NCBI RefSeq assembly: GCF_963677565.1
Contig: NZ_OY781981.1
Coordinates: 1,488,001-1,552,000 of the forward strand
Direction: 5' to 3'
DNA length: 64,000 nt
DNA from: an uncultured Draconibacterium sp.
Lineage (GTDB): Bacteria > Bacteroidota > Bacteroidia > Bacteroidales > Prolixibacteraceae
The position numbers were made by a program, and so were the translations under genes. Positions within the stretch are counted from its first letter, which is position 1. Each line of letters opens with the position of its first letter. The notes under the pieces are model-generated. The model was not told the DNA's origin. It did no database searches and saw only the letters and a list, made by a program, of their open reading frames with translations. This document shows positions 37,629-50,800 of this stretch, one piece after another.

Positions 37629-38561
37629 ATTAAGAGAATTGTTGTATTAGGGATATTTGTCTTGCTAATATCACTGAGATGTGGTGCACAACAAGATCCT
37701 ATTTTTACCTCATATATGTATAATGGCCAGATCATTAACCCGGCATATGCAGGTATTTGGGAAAAGATAGGTTTTACCACGTTAGTAAGAAAACAGTGGG
37801 CTGGTATAAACCGCTCGCCTCTGACTGAATACATTTCATTTCACTCACCTTTAAAAAACGAAGCTGTTGGTGTTGGTCTTAACATCATGAACGACCGTTT
37901 TGGTTTGGAACAGCGTTTAACCATACTTGGTGATTATGCCTACGAAGTATACCTCTCGCGTCGTACACGAATGCGACTGGGTGTGAAATTTGGATTTACC
38001 AACTACAAAAATCCACTTACTGAATATGAATTATATCCCGACGACAAATACGACAGAGCTTTTGATGAGGATGTCGATTTAAAATTTTTGCCAAACTTCG
38101 GTTTCGGAGTTTTTATTTACCAGGATTACTTTTATGCCGGATTTTCAATACCAAAGATCGTTGAGAACGACCTTAAGGAGAATTTCCATAACTATTCAAC
38201 CAGTGCCGAGGTGCGCACTATATACCTTAATGGAGGATATGTGCTACCGCTGGATCCATTCAATTATATTGTTTTTAAACCCACAATGTTGGTAAAAGCA
38301 ACCTGGGGAACCCCACTGCAAGTTGACCTGGCAGCCAATTTTATGATTCGCGAAAAACTATGGCTGGGCATACTCGGACGTACCGGTGGGGCAGTTTGTG
38401 TTACCGGTAACTGGATGTTTAGCAATAAGTTCAGGGTTGGATTTGCAATGGATATTACAACGAACGATATATACCCATATCAGAACGGAACGTATGAATT
38501 TACTTTCGGTTTCGATATGGACTTTTTTGGACGCAGCTATTTGCGATCCAGATATTTTTAA
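37629..38561 (+). CDS. PorP/SprF family type IX secretion outer-membrane protein
   Basis: The protein has about 310 residues if translation starts at ATT 37629 and 299 from TTG 37662. The upstream reading is preferred because it supplies a full signal peptide (IKRIVVLGIFVLLISL, then CGAQQDP). No ATG, GTG or TTG occurs between the preceding in-frame stop (37581) and 37662. The mature protein starts QQDPIFTSYMYNGQIINPAYAG, the hallmark of the family, and continues with outer-membrane beta-barrel strands, ending in an aromatic residue (SRYF). PorP/SprF proteins assist export and surface attachment of T9SS cargo, especially cargo with type B signals, and their genes often lie beside that cargo. 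Here the gene lies between two giant cargo-like genes, which suggests a dedicated partner. Confidence 0.9.
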   Translation: MKRIVVLGIFVLLISLRCGAQQDPIFTSYMYNGQIINPAYAGIWEKIGFTTLVRKQWAGINRSPLTEYISFHSPLKNEAVGVGLNIMNDRFGLEQRLTILGDYAYEVYLSRRTRMRLGVKFGFTNYKNPLTEYELYPDDKYDRAFDEDVDLKFLPNFGFGVFIYQDYFYAGFSIPKIVENDLKENFHNYSTSAEVRTIYLNGGYVLPLDPFNYIVFKPTMLVKATWGTPLQVDLAANFMIREKLWLGILGRTGGAVCVTGNWMFSNKFRVGFAMDITTNDIYPYQNGTYEFTFGFDMDFFGRSYLRSRYF

Positions 38562-38804
38562 TGAAGTTATTTTGACAATATAAATTTTTGTTAAGTGTTT
38601 TTACCCAAAAAACGATATGTGATGAGAAAAAATGTAGTGATATTAACCGGAAAGTAGAGCAGTAGAAGTTCAAAATCCGGTATGTAGAAAATAGCGAGAA
38701 ATAAGTCAGGGAATGCAATGATTTAACCCGTGATTTATTTTTCGGTTACTGTTGCAATAGTAATTGCTACAGGTGTGTGTTAATGAGACTCATATTAATA
38801 ACAA

Positions 38805-41800
38805 TTGTTTGAGTTGATAAAAACCCAACATAGCCGGACTTTGAAAATAGCTCTGATAATTATGGCTGTTTTTATTGGCATTATGGACGCGAAATCTGTG
38901 AGTTGGAAGGATTCTGCAACAGAAGAACTGAATCTTTTTGCTACTACAGAATTGTCAGTACAGGCTGATGCGGCTATTGGTATGTCTTCGATAAAAGGTC
39001 TGGATGTACCAATGATGCCCGATAGTTCTGGGTTGGTTTGTCCGGATGATATCACTACATACACCGACTTAAATTCATGTGAAGCATTAATCAGCAATGG
39101 TTTAAATATTCTCGATCCGGAAAATACTATTGCATCGCTAAACTGGCAAATGACAGGAGCAACAGATGCTTCGTCGGGCAGTACCGGTATTAACCAAATC
39201 AACAGTCATCTTTTCAACGAGGGAACAACAGTAATTACTTATCGCGGTGCAACTCTTTACAACAACTCAATTTTCTGCACCTTTACTGTTACGGTTTCGG
39301 ATAACCAGGTACCACGCCTGGAGAATCCCCAGGAAGATATAATTGTTAATGCTGATGCCGGAGACTGTTATGCATTTGTAAATTGGGCCGATCCTTTGGT
39401 TAGCGATAACTGCGCAAGTCCAGGACAAATTCTGGTATCCCGTAGTTATGAGCCGGGAACTTCATTCCCCGTCGGGACGACTGTGGTGAATTATTTCATA
39501 AATGATGGTGTTGAATACAACACTGTTGAGCACCGTTTTTTAATTACAGTTGTGGATGAGGAGATTCCTGAAATTTTCGCTCCGCACGACATAACGCTAA
39601 ATTGCGGCGATGCGATACCCGACGCTTTTACCAGCTGGCAACAATTTTACGATGCAGGAGGAATGGCCGTCGATAATTGCAATATTGATTTCAGCAGTTT
39701 TAAATACGAAGGCCAGCAAAGTTCGGGAATACGCTGCCCATACACTATTACTCGTACCTACAGTATTTCCGATGGCGAAGGAAATGTGGCCGAAATTGAG
39801 CATGTTATATCTGTAGGAGAGGAGGCAGAAGAGGAGGCACCTTTTGTTTTGAAATCGGGCATGGCAACTTTTACAGCCGTTCAGGATGGGCCATGGGATG
39901 ATCCGGCAACTTGGGGAGAAACAGTCTTAATTCCAACTTCTGCAGATGATGTTTTTACCGGGGCTTATACAGTTACTATAAATGCAAATGCCGAGTGTAT
40001 GAGTATTACTATAGATAACAGTGGCTCCCTTGTCATGTCAGGATCTAACACTCTGAGTATTTATGGGGACTGGATTAATAACGGAACTTATACAGCAGGT
40101 TCAGGAACTGTTGAATTTATAGGATCAAGCGATGCTACAATTAGTGGTATTTCAGCTACAGCCTTTAATGCACTTATTTTAAATAAAGGAACGGATGTAA
40201 CAACAGATCTGACTGTGCAAAGTGATATTACAATTACAGATCTGACATTTGTTAATGGAGTACTTGACATTCAGAGTGGAACGACGGACATTGCAGATAT
40301 TGTAAATACAAGTAATACTATTCCGCCAACCTCCGGATTGAGAGTGTCGGGTGGAATTTTAAATACAGGATACTATTCAATTATAAACGAGGGATTAATA
40401 GAAGTTACGTCGGGAACGGCAAACTTTGGAACTGGTTCAGGCAATTCAGTACATACACAAACCGACGGAGCTTTTATTGTTTCGGGAGGAGAAGTAAATA
40501 TTGCCGGAAGACTTGAAAATACAGCAGGAGGAACTTTGGCCGGCTATCCATCCGGTTTGAATGTATCAGGAGGTACTGTTAATCTTTGCACGGAAGGAAA
40601 TGGATCAAGCGGTAATGCTTCACTCATGATATCTGAACAGGGAGCTTTTAGTTTCACAGCCGGTACGATCAATTTTGTGAATCCAAATTCAAATTTAACA
40701 GATCCAATTGATTTTGATATTGCAATTGTAAGTGGAAGCGGAACAAAAAATATAACAAATGGTATTTTTAATTTTGAAGATGGATCATCTGATACATACA
40801 GAATTTCCACAGCTATCGATATTCCGAATATAACTTCAGCAAGTGGAACCAATTTGGAGATAACTCGCTTAATTAGCTCTGACGGAACATATACTTTTTC
40901 TTTGACGGATGGTAGTGGTAATGAAATTCCCGTTACAATTACACTTTCTGCAACTTCATATGGTTCGAATGCTTCTATCCTGGTCACGACAACAGCTAAT
41001 AAACACTCAGATAATGCCAGTAGCTCAAATTTTCTATCGCGTTATTGGACTATAACATTAAACGATATTACAAGTCCAATCTATTCGATTTCTGCAGATT
41101 ATTCATTTAGCGATATTTCGGGAACAGAATCGGAAATAACCGCAGGTGTATGGACAGGAAGTTTACCATGGACAAAAGGGAATCAGGCAAGCGGTAACAC
41201 GATTTCGGCAAGTGGAATTACAAATAGTGGAATTATATTTACCGGAATTACATTGGATGCACCAACGGTTGAAATAAATGGTGGTGCAGCTAGCGAAACA
41301 ATTTGTTCTGGTTCATCAGTTGTACTGACGGCTGTGCCAACAGGCGATCCGGGATGGGATTATTCGTGGACTTCTAGTCCTGTAGGATTTACGTCTTCTT
41401 TAGTGAATGTAACTGTTTCGCCTACATCTAATACAACTTACACCGTTGAGGTTACAGATGGTAATGGTTTTACGGCAAGTGATCAGATAGCAGTGAATGT
41501 TGATCCGACCAGTGTAGGAGGAACAGCCAGTGCAAATCAGACGATTTGTGAAAACAGTAGTCCATCTGATTTGACACTTGTTGGTTATACGGGAACTATT
41601 CAGTGGCAATGGTCGCCTGACGGGACATCATCGTGGACTGCTATTGGCGGTGCCACAGGCGCAACGCTGACCTCTGCTCAAATGGGAAGCCTGTCAGCAG
41701 AAAGATACTACCGTGCAGAAGTGACCAGCGGAACCTGTACGCCTGATTATTCAGGTACTGTGGCTATCACTGTTGATCCGACCAGTGTAGGAGGAACAGC

Positions 41801-44800
41801 CAGTGCAAATCAGACGATTTGTGAAAACAGTAGTCCATCTGATTTGACACTTGTTGGTTATACGGGAACTATTCAGTGGCAATGGTCGCCTGACGGGACA
41901 TCATCGTGGACTGCTATTGGCGGTGCCACAGGCGCAACGCTGACCTCTGCTCAAATGGGAAGCCTGTCAGCAGAAAGATACTACCGTGCAGAAGTGACCA
42001 GCGGAACCTGTACGCCTGATTATTCAGGTACTGTGGCTATCACTGTTGATCCGACCAGTGTAGGAGGAGCAGCCAGTGCAGACCAGACGATTTGTGAAAA
42101 CAGCAGTCCATCTGATTTGACACTTGTTGGTTATACGGGAACTATCCAATGGCAATGGTCGCCTAACGGGACATCATCGTGGACCGATATTGGCGGTGCC
42201 ACAGGCTCAACGCTGACCTCTGCTCAAATGGGAAGCCTGTCAGCAGAAAGATACTACCGTGCAGAAGTGACCAGCGGAACCTGTACGCCTGATTATTCAG
42301 GTACTGTGGCTATCACTGTTGATCCGACCAGTGTAGGAGGAACAGCCAGTGCAGATCAGACGATTTGTGAAAACAGTAGTCCATCTGATTTGACACTTGT
42401 TGGTTATACGGGAACTATTCAGTGGCAATGGTCGCCAAACGGGACATCATTGTGGACCGATATTGGCGGTGCCACAGGCGCAACGCTGACCTCTGCTCAA
42501 ATGGGAAGCCTGTCAGCAGACAGATACTACCGTGCAGAAGTTACCAGCGGAATCTGTACACCGGATTATTCAAGTACTGTGGCTATCTCGGTTACCCCAA
42601 CCGTTACAATCGATGCGTTTTCACCTGCAACTTCAACCCGTTGTCAGGAAGCTGGGACAGTGATTTACACAACTACGGCGAATAACTCGACGGGAATTAG
42701 TTATAGTTTAGATGCAGCAAGCTTGGCTGGTGGTAATACGATAAATGCAACCACAGGGCAAGTAACTTATGTTGCAGGTTGGAGCGGTACAACAACAATT
42801 ACGGCTAGTGCTGCAGGCTGTAATGGTCCGGCCATCACTACCCATGTTGTAACAATTCGCCCAACACCAACTGCAACCATTTCCGGCGATGCCAATGTTT
42901 GCCAGAATGAATCGCCTGCACCGGAGATAACCTTCACTAACCCAATGGATCTCCCGGTTACCATTACTTATACGCGAAACCTGATCGTACAACCAACAAT
43001 TGATGTGCCGGCAAACAGTTCTGCAACAATTGCGGTTCCTGTTGGTTCTGCAACAACTTATAATTATGAATTGGAGCAGGTAGAATATCAAACAGCGCCA
43101 AGTTGTATCGTTTCGATTTCAGGAACAGCAACAGTCGTAGTGAATCCTACTCCAAATGCCGGAGTTGATCTTTCTTCTCAGGGAATTTGTTCTGGAGAAA
43201 ATATCACCACCATTCATATTACCGGTACTACACCCGGAACAAATTTTAACTGGGAAAGAGATCATGCTGAAGTTACGGGTATAGCAACTGTGGGGGCAGG
43301 TGATATTAGCGGGACTTTGACCAACCCCGGTACCTCTTCGGTAACGGTAACTTTTACCATAACGCCTGAAGCCAATGGTTGTACAGGAACACCAATAACA
43401 GCAAGAGTAACTGTTTATCCGGAACCTGTAGTAATTTTATCTCCTGAAACGCAGATAAGATGTTCAGGAGAAGCCATCAGTTCTATTGTGCCCTCCAGTA
43501 CAAGCGGAGGAACCTTTACCTGGACAAGAGATCATGTTTCGGAAGTAACCGGAGTAGCGGATTCCGGAATCGGAGCTGTTCCAACATCTACTGTTACGAA
43601 TACTACGAATGCACCAATAACTGTAAGTTTTATATTTATTCCAACAGCCAATGGTTGTGAAGGAATTCCGGATACAGCTACAGTACTTGTGAATCCAACA
43701 CCGTATATAATTGATACTTCGGTAACAATATGTAACGACGGATCCTTTGATGTGTTACCGGTTGATGGTACTTATGGAGTCGTACCTGTTGGTACAACAT
43801 ATGAATGGACAGTTAATTCGACAACCGGAGGAATTTCGGGAGCTGCAGACGGTAGCGGTACAAGTATAAGTGGTACATTATCTAATTCTACCAACTCAAC
43901 ACAATATGTAACTTATGCAGTTACACCATATTATGGTAGTTGCCCAAGAGGGGAGTTATTCTATCTAACAGTATACGTAACACCGGAACCGGATATAGAT
44001 GACTTAAATACTGAAGTATGCAGTAGCGAGTCGTTTACTGTAATTCCCCAAAATAATACCAACGGAATTGTTCCTCCGGGAACGACATACGACTGGGTGG
44101 TATCATCAGCTCCGTCTGAAATTACAGGTGCAGATGATGGCAGCGGAACGGGCATTACAGATACCTTATATAATTCAAGCAATACAAATCAGGTAGTTAC
44201 CTACACTGTTACTCCGACTGCAGGTTCATGTATTGGAGATCCTTTTACTGTAAATGTTACCGTAAAACCTTCCCCTGCAATTGACGATTTGCTTGCTGAA
44301 GCCTGCAGTGAAGAGACATTTACTGTTACTCCGGTTGACGTAACAGATGGTGTAGTTCCGTCCGGAACTACTTACAGTTGGTCTATACCGATTATGGAAG
44401 ACGGACTTACAGGTGGCTCTCCCGGTAGTGGAGCAAGTACTATAAGCGGGACTTTAACCAATTCAACCGATTCTCCGTTAACTGCTACCTATACGGTTAC
44501 TCCTTCGGTTGGAGGATGCGCAGGGGAACCTTTTGAGATTGTGGTTACTGTTAATCCCAAGCCGGCAATCAACCCGATGCGGGATACCATTTGTAGTGGC
44601 GAAAGTTTTAACCTGGCCCCGATTACAGTTACGAACGGATTGGTTCCTGCAGGAACTACTTATAGCTGGTCTGCCCCAAGTGTTTCGGGTGTTACAGGTA
44701 CATCGTCGGGAACTGACGAAGCTACTATAAGTGGTACTTTAACAAATACTACCACTACTGTAAAAACAGTTACCTACACAGTTACGCCAACATCCGGAAT

Positions 44801-47800
44801 TTGTGACGGGATCAGTTTTTCTGTAATTATTACCGTTAATCCGGCTTTCTCTGTTACTGATATGACGGCTACCGTGTGTAGTGGAGAAGCATTTTCAATT
44901 GCCCCCGTAAACGGAGTGGATGGATCTGTTCCCGACGGGACACTTTATAGCTGGAATGTGCCGTCAGTACCGGCCGGAATTACCGGAGAAGCTGCAGGAA
45001 ACGGATCAAGTATTAGTGGTACGCTGACAAATTCTACCAATACAGCACTAACAGTAACCTATACTGTTGATGCGGTGGCAGCAGGGTGTACACCAAGCAC
45101 TTTTGATCTTGATGTTTTAGTAAATCCAACTCCTTCTGTTTCTATCAGTGGAAGTGATACTGTTTGCGACAATGCCGGATCAACACTGGTTACATTTACC
45201 AATCCAACAGATCAGCCTGTTACGGCTACCTATAATATAAACGGCGGTTTTAACTACACACTCGATATTCCGGCAAACGATGACGCAACCGTAATAGCAA
45301 CAATAAGTACACAGGGAACCTTCCATTACGTGCTTGTTAGTGCAGAATTTCAATCTGATCCGCTATGTTCAACAGTTCTAGACGATACCGCAACTATAGT
45401 CGTTCAGCCGATCACAACAGCATCAATTTCAGCTTCGGCAACAACAATCTGTTACAGCACGCCGGTAACCTTTACTGCGACAGTTGCGAATGCCGGAACC
45501 AGTCCGGCCTATCAGTGGAAGATCAATGGTATTGATACCATCGGGGAAACCAATCTTACTTTTACATCGTCAACATTGGAAAACGGAGATGTGGTTACTT
45601 TCACAGTTGAAACTTTTGACACTCCATGTCCTGCTACAACTGTCAGCAATCCGGTTACCATGACGGTTAACGATTTAAATATACCGGAGGTAACCATTTA
45701 TGAATCGGCAAACCCGGTTTGCAACGGTACTTCGGTAACATTCACCGCCGATCCTGTAATAAACGGGGGCGCTAGTCCGGGCTTTGAGTGGCTTGTAAAC
45801 GGAGCAACCGTTAGTACCGGAAGTAACTCAACTTATTCCTATGTTCCGGTTGATGGAGATGAAATAGAAGTGGTACTTACGTCCAGCGCATCTTGTCCGG
45901 GGCCACCGGATACCAGTAACGTTATCACCATGACCGTTGATCCGATTCTGCCTGTGAGCGTAAGTTTGGCTGTGAATACCGATACGGTTTGTGAAGGAAC
46001 AACAGTGACTTTTACTGCAACTCCTGCAAACGGAGGATTGAATCCAATTTATGAATGGACAGTCGATGGATCGACAGTAAATATCAGCAGTGATTCCACC
46101 TATACCTATACACCTCAGGATGGTGATGTGGTAAATGTTGAATTAACTTCAAGTGAAAGTTGTGCCAGTGGTAATCCGGCTATAGCAACTCCAATAACCA
46201 TAACCGTTGAAACACCACCGGTTGCAAGCGCCGGTGGAAGTACAACAATTTGTATTGATTCAACTTATACTCTGAGTGTGGGAGAAGCCAGTGCTTCAAA
46301 CGGAACAATTTTGTGGACCGAAAACGGTGCAGGAACAATTACTGCCGGAGAAACAACATTAACTCCATCGTATACACCGGCTGCCGGAGATGAAGGAAAT
46401 CTTGTTACCCTGACAATGACCGTAACCAGTAATAACTCTTGTGGAACGGCCACTGCAACTGCCAACTATTTTATAAATATAGATCCTCTCCCGACTGCGA
46501 GTGCGAGTGGAAGCACCACAATCTGTTCAAATTCTTCAGCAGCCGTTAGTGGAGCTTCGGCAACAAACGGAACTATCGCATGGACACACGATGGAAACGG
46601 ATCGTTGGTAAATCCAACCACTATAACGCCAACTTACATCGCAGATGCCGCCGACGAAGGGAATGTTGTAACGCTGACAATGGTTGTAACAAGCAATAAT
46701 ACTTGCGGAACAGCAACAGATACAGCTTATTTTACTGTTACTGTGGAATCATTGCCAACTGCAACGGCAAACGGAAGCAGCACAATATGTTCCGATTCAA
46801 TCTTTACAGTTCCCGTTGGGGCAGTAAGTGCCACCGGAGGTACTATTTCATGGAGCCATAACGGAGCAGGATCAATTACCGCAGGAGCTGCAACAGAAAC
46901 ACCAACTTACACTCCGGCAGTAGATGACGAAGGCAATGTAGTAACACTCACTATGACTGTTACAAGCGATAATACCTGTGGTACTGCCTCAGCAACTGCC
47001 ACTTATCCGATAACTGTGGAAACGCCGCTTATAGCAAGCGTGAGTATAGCTGCCGATGCAACAGAAGTATGTGTTGGTACCGACATAACTTTCACGGCCA
47101 CACCTGTTAATGGCGGGGAATCGCCTGACTATCAGTGGTATATTGATGGCAATTTGGTTAGCGGAGAAACGGATTCAACTTATACAACGAATACACTTCT
47201 TGATGGCGATGTAGTTACCGTGGTGATGAGCCCTAATGGCACTTGTATATCGGGTACTCCAACCAGTAATCCGATTCCGGTTACCATTGTGGCTAGTGCT
47301 CCTGCACAACCGGGTACTATCGATGGTTTGACTGCAATTTGTCCTGCCCTGTCAACTTATTATACCATTGTTGATGTTACGGGTGCTGTTGATTATACCT
47401 GGACCGTTCCAACAGGATGGATTATTGACGATGGACAGGGAACAACCATGATTTCGGTAACTATCCCTACAGGTGCACAATCCGGAGACGTTACAGTCAT
47501 TGCCAATAATGTTTGTGGCAGCAGTAGTGCAGCAATTCTACCTGTGAGTGTTGACGCTACTGGTTCTGTATATGCAGGCCCAGACCAGGTTGTATGTGAA
47601 GGAACAACCCAGGTAACTTTGGCCGGACAAATTAGTGGCGCGATAAGCAAAAAACAAGATTGGGATTGGGATGTATCCATAAACGGCCAAACCGTGAAAG
47701 ATGCAATTAGCTCTGAGAGTGATTTAAGTGCTACCTATACTTTCCCAGATGGTTGGACGACAGGTGATTTGTATGTTGTAATTCATTCAACCAACAGTGT

Positions 47801-50800
47801 TGGTGGTTGTGGAATATTATCGGATACAATGATTATAACAGTATTACCAAATCCAACCGCCAACATTAGTTCTGTAAGTCCGGTATGTGAGGGGGAAACT
47901 ACCACTGTTACGTTCACAGCAACTCCAAATACCACGGTTACCTATAATATCGATGGTGGAGCGGATCAAACCGTTGATATTGATGCAACCGGTACGGTAA
48001 CCATCACTACTGCCACCATAAGTGCCAGTACGAATTATAATCTTGTTCGTGTTGAATATACCACTTTGTCTACCTGTTTCCAGGCACTTAGCGGTTCAAC
48101 CACTATAATGCTTTATCCGCAGCCAATAGCAGATGCAGGCCTTGATCAAACTATTTGTGCCGACGACAGTGTTCTTCTGGCAGGTTCAGTAACAGATGCA
48201 ACTTCTTATAGCTGGAGTGGCGGAACAGGAACATTTAATCCTGATAATACGACATTAAACACCTATTATATTCCGAGTGCAGCTGAAATTTTAGCCGGTT
48301 CGGTAACTTTGACATTAACACCATTTAATTCGGCAAATAGCTGTGATTCTGTTCCCGACGATGTAGTGATTACCATTGATCCGTTACCAACAGTTGAAGC
48401 CGGTGGTCCTGATACGGTTTGTCAATCGGCAACCCCTTCCGCAATTGTACTTTCCGGTGCAACGTTTGGTGGAGGTGCAAGCTCGGCTGCATGGTCAACA
48501 TCGGATGGTGGAACATTGAGCAGTACTGCGCAAACAGCTACACCTGGAACAGTAACATATACTCCTCCGGTTGATTTCACGGGTTCGATTACTTTAACTT
48601 TAACCACTGATGCCACAGGAACATGTACTGCGGTTAGCGATACAAGAATTATCGTTGTTGAACCGGTACCTACGGTTGATGCGGGAAGCCCGGATACGGT
48701 TTGTCAGGAGCTTACTCCTTCAGCCATCGTGTTAACCGGGGCAAATATAGGAGGAGGCGCAACAAGCGGTACATGGATCATTGTTTCGGGCGGAGGAACC
48801 TTAGGATATACCGCATCAACAACTAATCCCGATACGGTTACCTATACTCCGGCACTTGGTTATACCGGAAATGTAACCTTAAGACTCACAACTGATATTG
48901 TTGGAAAATGTGATGCCGTAAGTGCAACAAAAACCATTACTATCAGCCCGGCACCTACGGTTGATGCGGGTGTACCTCAAACCATTTGCGCCGACGATTC
49001 AGTTGCACTGGCCGGTGCGGTTGGCGGTTCAGCCACATCAGGAACATGGAGCGGCGGTACGGGAACATTTAATCCTGATAATACTACATTGAATGCCTAC
49101 TATATACCGAGTGCTGCTGAAATAGCGGCCGGAACAGTAACCTTAACACTGACTACCGATGATCCTCCGGGATTATGCACCGCTGTTTCTGAAAATGTAC
49201 AAATAACTATTGATCCAACGGTAACAGTCAATGCCGGGGCAAACGATACTATTTGTGAAGGTAGTGATGCTACTTTAACAGGAACTATAGTTGGTGGCGC
49301 TGGTACGGGAATATGGTCGGGCGGTGCCGGAACATTCAATTCTGGTTCAACGGCATTAAACAATACTTACACGCCCACTGCAGCAGAAATTGCTGCGGGT
49401 TCGGTACTGCTTACACTTACATCTGATGATCCTGCGGGTGCCTGTGGTCCTGAAAGCGATACCACCAGAATAGTGATATACCGGGAGGTGGTAATTACTA
49501 GTCAACCCTTAAATACAGGTGCATGCGTTGGCGATTCGGTGGGTTTAAGCGTGGTAGCAAGTGGTAGCCAGCTAACTTACCAGTGGTACAAAGACGGAGC
49601 TCCGATTGCAGGTGCAAATAGTGCCGATCTTCAGTTTAATCCGGTAAGTTTAACTGATGATGCAAGTTATTATGTAGAAGTTAGTGGTTCTTCCTGGTGT
49701 TCATCGGTAACATCAAATACCGTTACCTTAAATGTGGATGCAGCTATAACCATTTCAACACAGCCTGTATCGCAAACTGAATGTGAAGGAGCAGATGTGA
49801 TCTTTAATGTGATTGCCGATGCCAACGGAATCCCGCTGAATTACCAGTGGAGAAAAGATGGAATAGAAATTTTGGGCGCAAACTCATCGGATTATTATAT
49901 AACCGGTATAAGTACTACAGATGCCGGAGATTACGATGTGGTGATTACCGGTCAGGGAAACTTTACCTGTGATTCAACAGTTTCGTTACCGGCAACTTTA
50001 ACCATTGGTACTGACGGAACGATTAGCGAGCCGTTAAACAAAGACACAACCTTATGTGAAAACACAGCATTAAATACCATTTCATTCACATTGGGAGGTT
50101 CGGCTACCGGCGTCAACCTAAGTGGTTTATTACCTACCGGCCTGAGTTTAGACAGTTTAGGAGGAGGTATTTATACAATTTCGGGCACTCCAGCTGAAAC
50201 AGGAACGTTCGACTATACTTTAACAACAACAGGAAGCACCTGTATTAATCCTTCAGTTAGCGGATCCATTGTTGTTGAAGGACAGGGAACAATTAGTTTG
50301 GGAGGTGGTAATGACACAACAAGCCTGTGTATTGACAATCCTTTACCAACGATTACTTATATAATAGGTGGTAATGCTGACTCTGCTTCAATTTCTGCCG
50401 GCTCACTGCCTCCAGGTATTACAGGTTCGTATAACTCCTTAAACGGACTTTTCACCATAAGCGGAACGCCAACTGCTGCCGGTACTTATCCATACACGGT
50501 TACTACAATTGGTTCTTTATGCGATAATCCTTCATGGTCAGGTGAGATTACCGTCTCGGAAGATGCTAGTATTAACTTAACCAGCGGTTCAGATAATCAG
50601 ACTTTATGTATTGGATCGGCTATTACTCCACTTACATACACTATTGGAGGTTCTGCCACCAGTGCCATTATTTCTTTAGGTTCGTTACCAGCCGGAGTAA
50701 GCCTCACCCAAACAAACGACACCGTTTATACCATTTCCGGAACACCAACCGAGTCCGACACTTTTAACTTTACCGTATCAACAACAGGTTCATGCCTGAA

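Noticed and set aside
38562..38804. Promoter for giant gene 2
   Set aside because: I searched the 243 bases for TAnnTTTG with an upstream TTG and found only poor matches. The gene may be transcribed from upstream.
41499..42590. 273-bp array as a CRISPR or assembly error
   Set aside because: The period is in frame and encodes a domain-sized unit, with drift in copies 3 and 4. A collapse or expansion of copies 1-2 in assembly cannot be excluded but is not needed.
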